Source: Chryseobacterium sp. Bi04 | GTDB lineage: Bacteria; Bacteroidota; Bacteroidia; Flavobacteriales; Weeksellaceae | DNA length: 64,000 nt | Assembly: GCF_918698085.1 (NCBI RefSeq) | Contig: NZ_CAKKLP010000005.1 | Coordinates: 248,001 to 312,000 of the forward strand | Direction: 5' to 3' | In this document: positions 1 through 8,100 of the stretch, in pieces | Numbering within the stretch: position 1 is the stretch's first letter | How the letters are laid out: every line of letters starts with the position of its first letter | The notes under the pieces: model-generated | What the model was told of the DNA's origin: nothing | Seen by the model: the letters and a program-made list of their open reading frames with translations, nothing else | Databases searched by the model: none | Position numbers and translations under genes: made by a program

Positions 1-1
1 C

Positions 2-991
2 GGCTATATGGTAAAGTTTGATAAAATTTATGGTGAAAACGGTGAAAATATTGAAGGTGTTTTTGTTCACAGAAAAGCAAACACCTACGAAAACCAACAG
101 TCTATTGTTGCTGAAAAAGGAAAATTTGTTCCGGCAGCCAACAGGAACTTCTTAAAACTGGTGTTGCATAACGGATATGTATTTGAGGACAATTTTGCCG
201 GAAAGGGAGAAAATGTAAGAATGAAGCAACCCGATCAGGCTATTAAGTTTGATACACTGACCTCTCACTTTGATATCAGTGAAATTATCAACCAGGCTAT
301 CGAAAAAGAACAGATTACAGATGACTACCGTTTCCAAACCTACGGACAGCTGAATGCAACCATTGCTAAAAGTAAAAAAGAAAATAAACTGTTTTTCGAT
401 AATATCGGAGCTGATGTCCTGGGGCAGACCAATTCTGTAGTTGCCTACATGGATAGAGGCAACACTCATAAGGCAACTCCCAAACCACAGGTAAAACTGG
501 ACACTGTAAAAAGTGACAAAAAGCTGGAAATCCTCTATAACTCTTACAACAGACTGGATAATCTGAAAACTTCTCTGGAAAGCAAAAAAAGTGAGTTCAG
601 TACGAATGTAAAATATTTCAGTAAGGTGGTTATTTACCAGCAAAGAATAGTCTCTTATTCTGTAACCTGTATTATCTTTTTCCTGATTGGAGCCAGTTTG
701 GGATCTATCATCCGAAAAGGAGGTATGGGGCTTCCCGTTATCATAGCTATTGTTATTTTCATCATTTTTTATGTAATGAATGTAGGAGTGGAAAATTTAT
801 CCTGGAGCGGAAAAATGAATCCGTATCTGGCAGCATGGCTCCCTAATTTCATTCTTCTTCCTTTTGGAATCTGGATGACGTATAAAGCACTTACAGACTC
901 ACAGCTATTCGATGCGGAGAAATATAAGGCATTATTTAAGCCTATTACTAAGAGGTTCTCAAAAAACAAAGAACATCAGAGATATCAATAG
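2..991 (+). CDS. LptF/LptG (YjgP/YjgQ) family permease, 5'-truncated by the window
   Basis: C-terminal part of a lipopolysaccharide-export permease of the YjgP/YjgQ family, which with LptB forms the inner-membrane ABC transporter that extracts LPS. The frame stays open to the window edge, so the N-terminal membrane segments lie upstream; the ATG at 8 is probably internal. What is present is a periplasmic jellyroll-like stretch (first ~190 residues) followed by three hydrophobic segments, including the family-typical G(A)SLGSIIRKGGMG turn. It is followed by a good terminator. LptF versus LptG cannot be decided from this fragment. Confidence 0.8.
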   Translation, partial: GYMVKFDKIYGENGENIEGVFVHRKANTYENQQSIVAEKGKFVPAANRNFLKLVLHNGYVFEDNFAGKGENVRMKQPDQAIKFDTLTSHFDISEIINQAIEKEQITDDYRFQTYGQLNATIAKSKKENKLFFDNIGADVLGQTNSVVAYMDRGNTHKATPKPQVKLDTVKSDKKLEILYNSYNRLDNLKTSLESKKSEFSTNVKYFSKVVIYQQRIVSYSVTCIIFFLIGASLGSIIRKGGMGLPVIIAIVIFIIFYVMNVGVENLSWSGKMNPYLAAWLPNFILLPFGIWMTYKALTDSQLFDAEKYKALFKPITKRFSKNKEHQRYQ

Positions 992-1021
992 ATGCCTGAA
1001 ATTGAATACTCAACACAGTAT

Positions 1022-1047
1022 AGACCCGGAAACCCCGGGTCTTTTTT
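1022..1047 (+). terminator. Rho-independent terminator of the permease gene
   Basis: An 8-bp perfect stem (AGACCCGG / CCGGGTCT at 1022-1029 and 1035-1042) with a five-base loop is followed by a run of T. It lies 31 bases after the permease stop codon. The rest of 992-1317 holds only this terminator, the minus-strand one at 1263-1295, and no gene that I can support. Confidence 0.85.
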
Positions 1048-1262
1048 ATTTCTGAAAATAGAATGTTGGAGTTATCTACTTTTTAAAGTATAAAATGATA
1101 TGACTCAATAACAGCCTGTTTAAGTGATGTGATCTTCTACGGTACACACTATTTTGCTGCCGGAAGCTTTTCTCCTGAAAACAAATCAAATCCCTCCTCA
1201 TCAATGATCAATCTCTAAAAAAATACAAGGCCGGAAGGAGAAATCAAATAACAGATATAAAC

Positions 1263-1295
1263 AAAAGAGGCTTCCGACCGCGGAAACCTCTTTTT
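1263..1295 (-). terminator. Terminator of the KASIII-like gene
   Basis: The hairpin AAAGAGG.TTCCG / CGGAA.CCTCTTT has an A-run on its left side, which is a U-run in the minus-strand transcript. It lies 23 bases past the stop codon of the ketoacyl synthase gene. It could work in both directions because a T-run also follows on the plus strand. Confidence 0.75.
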
Positions 1296-1317
1296 GTATG
1301 TCAAACATTGATGCCAG

Positions 1318-2376
1318 TTAAAACTTGTACACAAATGCGTTAATATTCATTCCTGCTCCTACAGAAGCAAACAGGACGATATCATTTTTCTTGATCTCAT
1401 GTTGCTCCAATTCACCGTTAAGAATCATCGTAAGCAAAGTTGGAATAGTTGCTACACTGCTGTTTCCTAACTTATGAATTACCATAGGCATGATATTCTC
1501 GGGAAGCGGAGTATTATACAACTGGTAAAACCTGTTAACAATAGCTTCATCCATTTTTTCGTTAGCCTGATGAATAATAATCTTATCGAGCTGATCAATA
1601 GTATATCCACTATTATCAAGACATTTCTTCATAGCATCAGGAACATTTACAAGCGCAAATTCATAGATTTTCCGCCCATCCATTTTGATGTATTTTGTAT
1701 CCGGGCATCTTTCATTATTGTAAGATTTTCCAAAATACAGATAGTCTTTTTCTGTCAGTGTATAGGAAGCAGAAAGGTGAGATTTTATTCCGGAGTCATC
1801 ATTACTCTTTTCTAAAATAGCGGCTCCGGCTCCGTCAGCATAAATCATACTGTCCCTGTCATGGATATCCACTACACGGGAAAGGGTTTCAGCCCCAATT
1901 ACCAAGCAGCGTTTTGCAATTCCTGCATTGATAAAAGCATTAGCCTGTATCATACCTTCAATCCAGCCGGGGCATCCGAAGAGAACATCATAAGCAACGC
2001 AAAAGTTGTTTTTGATTCCTAATAAATGCTTCACCCTTGCTGCAAGACTGGGAACCGTATCAGACTGAACTGTCCCGAAGCGTACATCCCCAAAATTATG
2101 GGCAAAGATAATGTAGTCTAAAGTTTCAGGATCTATTCCTGCATTTTCAATGGCAGCCTGAGCTGCAATAAGTCCCAAATCTGAAGTAACCTGTGTGCTG
2201 CTTGCATACCTCCTCTCTTCAATGCCCGTAATTTTTTTTAATTTATCCGTAATCGATGCATTGTTTTCTTTTAATAACACTCCTTCTTTATTGAGAAAAA
2301 TATGCTTATCAAAAAATAGATTGGTTATCGTTTCAGATGGAATGTAGTTCCCTACACCAATAATTCTCGTCATCAC
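1318..2376 (-). CDS. 3-oxoacyl-ACP synthase III family protein (FabH-like)
   Basis: A 352-residue thiolase-fold condensing enzyme. The Cys-His-Asn triad of the KASIII family is visible: Cys135 in LFGCPGW, His269 in IIHQAN and Asn305 in KLGNSS; a glycine-rich GAGMNI motif lies near the C-terminus. FabH starts fatty-acid synthesis by condensing acetyl-CoA with malonyl-ACP, but the family also includes secondary-metabolite and long-chain synthases. This gene stands alone with its own terminator and without other fab genes, so the housekeeping role is not certain. An N-terminal insertion (residues ~20-45) relative to E. coli FabH also suggests a paralogue. Confidence 0.85.
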   Translation of the reverse strand: MMTRIIGVGNYIPSETITNLFFDKHIFLNKEGVLLKENNASITDKLKKITGIEERRYASSTQVTSDLGLIAAQAAIENAGIDPETLDYIIFAHNFGDVRFGTVQSDTVPSLAARVKHLLGIKNNFCVAYDVLFGCPGWIEGMIQANAFINAGIAKRCLVIGAETLSRVVDIHDRDSMIYADGAGAAILEKSNDDSGIKSHLSASYTLTEKDYLYFGKSYNNERCPDTKYIKMDGRKIYEFALVNVPDAMKKCLDNSGYTIDQLDKIIIHQANEKMDEAIVNRFYQLYNTPLPENIMPMVIHKLGNSSVATIPTLLTMILNGELEQHEIKKNDIVLFASVGAGMNINAFVYKF

Positions 2377-2555
2377 TATAATGTTTTGTTTCCTGTCTTT
2401 ATTTAAGGTGTTTCAGGAATAATTTTATAAATATAATGATTTAACGCTAATATCTATCAAAATATTATAGTAAGGAAGCGTATTACTTCAAAATTTTATA
2501 TAATTAAATACAGAAAGTTCATCAAAATTAAAATTAAAGTTCTGATATACAGAAA

Positions 2556-2590
2556 ATAAAAGAGGTTTCCTACCGGAAACCTCTTATTAA
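2556..2590 (-). terminator. Terminator of the pyrH-frr operon
   Basis: A 10-bp perfect stem (AGAGGTTTCC / GGAAACCTCT at 2561-2570 and 2575-2584) with loop TACC and A-rich sequence on the left, giving U residues in the minus-strand transcript. It lies about 20 bases past the frr stop. Confidence 0.85.
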
Positions 2591-2608
2591 TATTTAAAAA
2601 GCTAAAAA

Positions 2609-3163
2609 TTATACTTTCATAATTTCTGCTTCTTTTGTCTTAAGATGATCATCGCAAAGCTTTACATATTTGTCTGTGAATCCCTGAATTTCTTCTTCTA
2701 CTCCTTTTACAACATCTTCAGAAACACCCTCTAACTTTTTAAGTTCCTTCAAGCCATCCTGTCTTGCATTTCTTATCGTTACTTTAGTGTTTTCAGCTTC
2801 TACTTTAGCCTGTTTTGCCAGTTCTTTTCTTCTCTCTTCCGTTAAAGGCGGAACATTAAGGATAATATTCTCACCATTGTTAGAAGGTGCAAAACCTAAA
2901 TTAGAATTAATAATAGCTTTTTCAATGGCATTGATTGCCGTTCTGTCCCAAGGCTGGATAGAGATGGTCATCGCATCCGGCACAGAAACATTAGCTACCT
3001 GGTTAATCGGAGTGGGAGCACCATAATATTCAACCATTACATCCTGAACCATTGCCGTAGAAGCACGTCCTGCTCTGATTCTTTGAAATGCATGATCCAG
3101 GTGCTTTACAGCTGCGTCCATATCCTGCTTTACAGATTCTAATATAAGATCTAATTCTTCCAT
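2609..3163 (-). CDS. frr: Ribosome recycling factor
   Basis: RRF, with EF-G, splits the post-termination ribosome in the cytoplasm. From the Met that begins MEELDLILE the product is 184 residues, the usual length of the family; a further upstream Met at 3193 would add ten residues not typical of RRF, so 3163 is preferred. Domain I helices, the RAGRAS motif near residue 30-35 and the PLTEERR motif before the C-terminal helix are all present. It lies 121 bases after pyrH in the same direction, the conserved pyrH-frr order. Confidence 0.97.
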   Translation of the reverse strand: MEELDLILESVKQDMDAAVKHLDHAFQRIRAGRASTAMVQDVMVEYYGAPTPINQVANVSVPDAMTISIQPWDRTAINAIEKAIINSNLGFAPSNNGENIILNVPPLTEERRKELAKQAKVEAENTKVTIRNARQDGLKELKKLEGVSEDVVKGVEEEIQGFTDKYVKLCDDHLKTKEAEIMKV

Positions 3164-3284
3164 TATTATATTATAGTTTGATAAATTGCACATTAATTGT
3201 TCTAATTGATAATTAATAATTGATGGGTAATAAGTAATGAAGAATTTTAAATTTCCTTATCTCCTACTTATTATGGTTACCAGA

Positions 3285-3995
<711 letters not shown>

Positions 3996-4046
3996 TTATT
4001 TTTAATAACGATTTACCGGAGCTGATTTCTCCAAAATTTGATTTTG

Positions 4047-4054
4047 CAAATATA
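4047..4054 (-). promoter_or_regulatory. Probable -7 box of the pyrH-frr promoter
   Basis: Read on the minus strand the sequence is TATATTTG, an exact match to the Bacteroidetes -7 consensus TAnnTTTG. It lies 55 bases upstream of the pyrH start. No clear TTG -33 element is present at the usual distance. Confidence 0.5.
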
Positions 4055-4112
4055 ATCATTATAGATATTGATAAAAGAAAAATATTTAATTAGAAATAAT
4101 GTCAGAAATATT

Positions 4113-4141
4113 TTGAAAAGTACGAAAAAGGATTATTTTTG
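4113..4141 (+). promoter_or_regulatory. porQ promoter (TTG -33, TAnnTTTG -7)
   Basis: TTG at 4113-4115 and TATTTTTG at 4134-4141 are separated by 18 bases, matching the Bacteroidetes primary-sigma promoter. The predicted start of transcription is about ten bases before the porQ start codon, so the leader is very short. Confidence 0.6.
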
Positions 4142-4159
4142 CATTAATTATAAATTGAA

Positions 4160-5152
4160 TTGAAGAAAATTATCATTTTTTCATTATTTCTATCAGGAAT
4201 TGTTTCTTATGCACAAACAGGAACAAATGTTTATCCGTTCTTAAATATACCTGTATCTGCAAGACAAGCCGCCTTAGGTGGTGATGCAATTTCGATAAGA
4301 GATTATGATGTTTCCTTTGCTATTGCAAACCCAGCCCTGTTAAATAAAGACTCTGACAAACAGCTTTCCGTTAATGCCACCGCTTATCTGGCTGACTCGA
4401 AATACGGAACCATAGCGTATGCCAAAGATTTTGATAATGGTCATATGGCCACTATCAATGCCAGATATATGAGCTATGGAAGTATTCCAAGGACTGATGA
4501 AAGTGGTTTTGAAAACGGAGAGTTCAAAGCTTCAGATGTTGCCATTGGAGCAGGCTATGCGTACCAGTTTGAAGAAGACTGGACAATAGGGGGAGGAATT
4601 AATTTTGTTACTTCAAAAATTGATAATTATACTTCTTCTGCCATTTCAGGAACGGCAGGAGTTACCTATCACAACAAAAAGAACAAAGAAGTTCTTTCCC
4701 TTGTACTCAGAAATTTTGGGTTCCAGCTAAAATCATTTAATGGAGTAAAGGAAAACCTTCCTTTCAGAGTAGATTTGGGATATACCAAAATATTAAAAAA
4801 CTTCCCTCTGGCGGTTACCATTACGGCTCATGATCTTCAGCAGTTTGATATTTCTTCAGAGTTTAATACTGACGGACAAAAAGTGAATGCCGGCAGAAAG
4901 ATTGCAGATCACTTCTCCCTGGGAGCAGAATTATTCCCGGAAAAGAACTTTAACATAAGACTGGGATATAACGTGAAAAGAGGAAATGAACTCGCTGTAG
5001 CAGATCAGAGAAACTTTTCAGGGCTTTCTGCAGGATTTGGAGTTAAAGTATCAAGATTCCGTATAGATTATGCTCATGTAAGATACCACAACTCTTCCAA
5101 CGTCAATCAGATAGGGATATCAATGGACCTTTCCAGCCATAGAGGAGAATAA
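4160..5152 (+). CDS. porQ: Type IX secretion system protein PorQ
   Basis: PorQ is an outer-membrane beta-barrel of the PorV/FadL-like family and part of the T9SS attachment complex (PorU-V-Q-Z), which removes sorting domains from cargo and fixes it to the surface. The 330 residues begin with a signal peptide (KKIIIFSLFLSGIVSYAQ). The motif ARQAALGGDA, with repeated amphipathic strands, is typical. The start codon is TTG: the only in-frame upstream possibility is closed by a TAA nine bases before it. It is followed 72 bases later by cmk, an order known from Bacteroidetes. Three T9SS cargo genes occur elsewhere in this window. Confidence 0.9.
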   Translation: MKKIIIFSLFLSGIVSYAQTGTNVYPFLNIPVSARQAALGGDAISIRDYDVSFAIANPALLNKDSDKQLSVNATAYLADSKYGTIAYAKDFDNGHMATINARYMSYGSIPRTDESGFENGEFKASDVAIGAGYAYQFEEDWTIGGGINFVTSKIDNYTSSAISGTAGVTYHNKKNKEVLSLVLRNFGFQLKSFNGVKENLPFRVDLGYTKILKNFPLAVTITAHDLQQFDISSEFNTDGQKVNAGRKIADHFSLGAELFPEKNFNIRLGYNVKRGNELAVADQRNFSGLSAGFGVKVSRFRIDYAHVRYHNSSNVNQIGISMDLSSHRGE

Positions 5153-5224
5153 AAAAAATAGTAATCCTTCTTAAAATTTCTTATTATTTCTTGATTTTCT
5201 AAAAAAAATCTTGAAATTTGCAGT

Positions 5225-5899
5225 ATGAAAAAACCTGTAATAGCGATCGATGGGTACTCGTCTACCGGAAAAAGCTCTATCTCTAAAGTCATTGCTGATC
5301 AATTGGGACTTATTCATATGGATACCGGTGCACTTTACAGAGGCGTTACCTGGTATGCATTGCAGCACTGTTTGGATGAAGACGGCAACATTGACCTGAA
5401 TGTATTATTCTCTTCTTTAGATCAAATAGAGCTCGAATTTAAAAACAACGAAGGAACATTGGTTCTTTTCCTTAATCATACAGATATCTCTAAAGAAATC
5501 CGTATGAATGAAGTTTCAGACCATGTAAGTGTGGTAGCCAAGCAAAAAGAAGTAAGAGACTTTTTACTTCAGGCTCAGCGTTCTTTGGCAGAAAAAGGAG
5601 GCGTTATTATGGATGGACGTGACATTGGGACAGTAGTTCTGCCAAAAGCGGACTATAAATTCTTTCTTACTGCCAGTATTGATGAAAGAACAAACAGAAG
5701 ATTTCTTGAATTAAAAGGACTCGGAATTGAAGCCGATAAAAAACAGGTAAAACAAAATCTTATTGAAAGAGACAAAATAGACAGTGAGCGCGAAATAGCT
5801 CCTCTGAAGCAGGCTGACGATGCAATTGTTATTGATAATTCCACACTGAGCAAAGAGGAAACAATACAGCTTATGCTTTCTTATATTCAAAAGATTTAA
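5225..5899 (+). CDS. cmk: Cytidylate kinase
   Basis: Phosphorylates CMP and dCMP. The 224-residue product has the P-loop GYSSTGKSS (residues 10-18), the MDTGALYRG motif that binds the CMP ribose, and the MDGRDIGT motif that contacts the base. Length fits the family. The gene follows porQ in the same direction and may be co-transcribed with it. Confidence 0.96.
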   Translation: MKKPVIAIDGYSSTGKSSISKVIADQLGLIHMDTGALYRGVTWYALQHCLDEDGNIDLNVLFSSLDQIELEFKNNEGTLVLFLNHTDISKEIRMNEVSDHVSVVAKQKEVRDFLLQAQRSLAEKGGVIMDGRDIGTVVLPKADYKFFLTASIDERTNRRFLELKGLGIEADKKQVKQNLIERDKIDSEREIAPLKQADDAIVIDNSTLSKEETIQLMLSYIQKI

Positions 5900-5995
5900 C
5901 AATTTTTAATAGGCTTACAACCTCCTTTGGTATACAAATTGTAAGTTTTATTACTGTAAAAACTAATCTATTATTAACTATTAAAAAACTTATAA

Positions 5996-6346
5996 ATGTC
6001 TAGAAAAGAAAAAAATACAGCAGGTATATTAGCGGGACTTCTTGCAGGTGCTGCTGCAGGTGTAATCTTAGGGATGCTTTACGCACCGGAAGAAGGAAAA
6101 GAAACAAGAAAGAAAATCAAGAATAAGGCTAATGATTTAAAAGATCAGGCTAAAAATAAATATGGAGAAGTTTCTGAAAAAGTAAAAGACCAGTATGGTA
6201 ATATCTCTTCCACTTTCAAAGAAACAGCGAATAATGTAGCGCACACCATGAAAGATGGATATGATAAGTATAAGGATCAGATTGTTTCTAAAACTGCTGA
6301 CGTAGTGAAAGATGTAGAAGCAGAATTGAATGACCTAAAAAAATAA
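5996..6346 (+). CDS. YtxH domain protein
   Basis: A 116-residue protein with one N-terminal glycine/alanine-rich membrane segment (residues ~8-28) ending in the family motif LYAPEEGKETR, then a long charged amphipathic helix rich in K, E, D and N. This is the layout of YtxH general-stress proteins. The molecular function of the family is unknown. It is followed by a strong terminator, then by a holin-like membrane protein and a further hypothetical gene, a grouping that suggests an envelope or stress role. Confidence 0.85.
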   Translation: MSRKEKNTAGILAGLLAGAAAGVILGMLYAPEEGKETRKKIKNKANDLKDQAKNKYGEVSEKVKDQYGNISSTFKETANNVAHTMKDGYDKYKDQIVSKTADVVKDVEAELNDLKK

Positions 6347-6375
6347 GTAATTTATCTTTTTTAAGTAAATTACAG

Positions 6376-6407
6376 AAAGGAACTTTTGTACAAAAGTTCC
6401 TTTTTTT
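6376..6407 (+). terminator. Terminator after the ytxH-like gene
   Basis: A 13-bp perfect inverted repeat (AAAGGAACTTTTG / CAAAAGTTCCTTT at 6376-6388 and 6391-6403) runs directly into a T-run. Because the next gene starts only 20 bases later, that gene probably depends on read-through or on a promoter inside this stretch. Confidence 0.85.
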
Positions 6408-6426
6408 GTAACTTTAAAAAAAAACA

Positions 6427-6735
6427 ATGATAGAGACTATTAAAGAATACGCCTCGAAGAGAATTGATCTTCTGAAAATAGAAGCTACTGAAAAGTCTTC
6501 TCTCTCTGCCGGGCTCATTACCTACTTTGTAGTACTGCTTGTTGCTTTTGCTTTTTTTATTATTCTTTTCAATTTTGGAATTGCATTTCTCATTGGCAAA
6601 GCACTGGATAATTATTCCTATGGATTCTTAATTGTTGCTGCATTTTATGCCTTAGTAATGGCTTTTGTCATTGCTTTTAAAAATAAGATTGTCAATACTG
6701 TTGCAGATCAGGTTATTAAATTTTTAAATCATTAA
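6427..6735 (+). CDS. Phage-holin-family (superfamily III type) membrane protein
   Basis: A 102-residue protein with a short cytoplasmic helix, then two strongly hydrophobic segments (about residues 28-57 and 64-84). It resembles the PF07332 holin-like family that is widespread as a chromosomal gene in Bacteroidetes. No lysis genes are nearby, so a phage function is unlikely. The next gene starts three bases after its stop, so the two are translationally linked. Confidence 0.7.
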   Translation: MIETIKEYASKRIDLLKIEATEKSSLSAGLITYFVVLLVAFAFFIILFNFGIAFLIGKALDNYSYGFLIVAAFYALVMAFVIAFKNKIVNTVADQVIKFLNH

Positions 6736-6738
6736 ACT

Positions 6739-7236
6739 ATGGGCAGAAAATACGAAAGCATAGAAGAATTAAGAAGAAAGAAAAAACTGCTTAAGAGTGA
6801 AATCGATGATCTTGAGAATCTTCTTACCTTCAAGAACACAAAAGAAAGCTTAAGTGCCTTTACCAATGGGTTAACAGATCAGTATCTTCAGGAAAAGGTA
6901 GATGAAGACGGAGATGAAAAAGTAGTCCTGAGAAAAGATGTAATCGCAAGACAGCTTACCTCAGAAGTGAAAGATCTCCTCATCAGTAAAAATACAGCTG
7001 TAGGCATTGCCAGTTCTGCATTTAATGGAAATATTGCAGATGGCCTTATAAAACTGGGCATCACTGCCATAGTAGGAAACTATGCCAAAAAGAATATGAA
7101 AAGTACCAACTGGAAGAATAAACTTGTAGGTGTTGCTTTAATATACCTTGCCCCTATTGCCTTAAAATTCGTCAGAAAAAAACTGGAGGTTTACCAGAAA
7201 AATAAAAGTGTTTCAAGTTTGGAACAGCTGATATAG
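6739..7236 (+). CDS. Conserved hypothetical protein, third gene of the YtxH/holin group
   Basis: A 165-residue protein without a signal peptide. Residues 1-60 are charged and likely coiled-coil (many K, E and L). The middle holds a glycine/alanine-rich region and residues ~125-145 form a hydrophobic segment (LVGVALIYLAPIALKFV). I do not recognise a characterised family. The tight spacing to the holin-like gene suggests that it works with that membrane protein. Confidence 0.65.
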   Translation: MGRKYESIEELRRKKKLLKSEIDDLENLLTFKNTKESLSAFTNGLTDQYLQEKVDEDGDEKVVLRKDVIARQLTSEVKDLLISKNTAVGIASSAFNGNIADGLIKLGITAIVGNYAKKNMKSTNWKNKLVGVALIYLAPIALKFVRKKLEVYQKNKSVSSLEQLI

Positions 7237-7374
7237 TAAGATATAGATGCCAGATATCAGATGTCGAACTTTACGCATTAGATCAGTTTATTAAATTAAA
7301 ATAGTACCTATTTATAATTTAAGAACTTACTGTCAAAGTTCCCTGCCTGATATCTGATGTCTTTTATCTGATAC

Positions 7375-8100
7375 CTATTTTGAAAAAAGCTGTCCTAAAA
7401 TAATTCCCGCCGCCATTGATACATTCAGGCTTTCTGTAGACTGGGAACTTCCAAATCTTGGGATAGTAACACACTTCTGAAGAAGTTTTTCCGTTTCCGG
7501 CCTCATCCCGTTTCCTTCATTTCCTAAGATCAGATTTATCTTTTCCGGTTTTTCAAAACTATAAATACTTTCACCGTCCATATCCGTTCCGATATTTACA
7601 TTATCCGTTTCTGAAAGATAGTCCACAAGATCTGTATATACTATATTTACCCTGGTGAAAGATCCCATACTGGCCTGGATTACTTTTGGATTATAGAAAT
7701 CAACAGTATCTTCGCTGCAGATGATCTGTTCTATTCCAAACCAGTCTGCAAGACGGATAATAGTGCCCAGATTTCCGGGATCCTGAATACCATCCAAAAC
7801 AAGCTGAATGTTTTTATCTTCCATTCTTTCTTCTTCGGCAAGATAACATACTGCCACAGAATCTTTCGGAGTTTTAAGGAAACTAATTTTTTTTAGCTCA
7901 TTTTCAGAGATATGGAAAACAGGAATATCGGTACGGTCCAATTTTTGCGGATCGGTTGAAAATATTTCTTTAACTTTAATATTAGAATTAGAAAGTTCAC
8001 AAATGATTTTATTACCTTCAACCAAAAACAAATTGTATTTTTGTCTGAACTTCTTTTTATCTAAAGACTGTAAAATTTTTATTGTATGAGCTGTAAGCAT
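7375..8100 (-). CDS. TrmH/SpoU-family RNA 2'-O-methyltransferase
   Basis: SAM-dependent ribose methyltransferase with the alpha/beta-knot (SPOUT) fold. The three family motifs are clear: QDPGNLGTIIRLADWFG (motif 1), LILGNEGNGM (motif 2) and SLNVSMAAGIILG (motif 3). An N-terminal SpoU substrate-binding domain occupies residues 1-100. The start is placed at the Met of MLTAHTIK (8100), giving 241 residues; a Met at 8118 is possible. The target RNA cannot be predicted. Its start overlaps the start of the divergent tamL gene by 15 bases. Confidence 0.88.
   Translation of the reverse strand: MLTAHTIKILQSLDKKKFRQKYNLFLVEGNKIICELSNSNIKVKEIFSTDPQKLDRTDIPVFHISENELKKISFLKTPKDSVAVCYLAEEERMEDKNIQLVLDGIQDPGNLGTIIRLADWFGIEQIICSEDTVDFYNPKVIQASMGSFTRVNIVYTDLVDYLSETDNVNIGTDMDGESIYSFEKPEKINLILGNEGNGMRPETEKLLQKCVTIPRFGSSQSTESLNVSMAAGIILGQLFSK

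Noticed and set aside
8..991. Complete gene starting at ATG 8
   Set aside because: The frame is open to the window edge and the product lacks the N-terminal membrane half of LptF/LptG proteins.
6427..6735. Prophage remnant
   Set aside because: The holin-like protein belongs to a family common in bacterial chromosomes and there are no other phage genes nearby.
7237..7374. Inverted repeats around CAGATATCAG after the holin-like operon
   Set aside because: The words (CCAGATATCAGATGTC and CCTGATATCTGATGTC) match only in a 10-base core; too weak to call an element.
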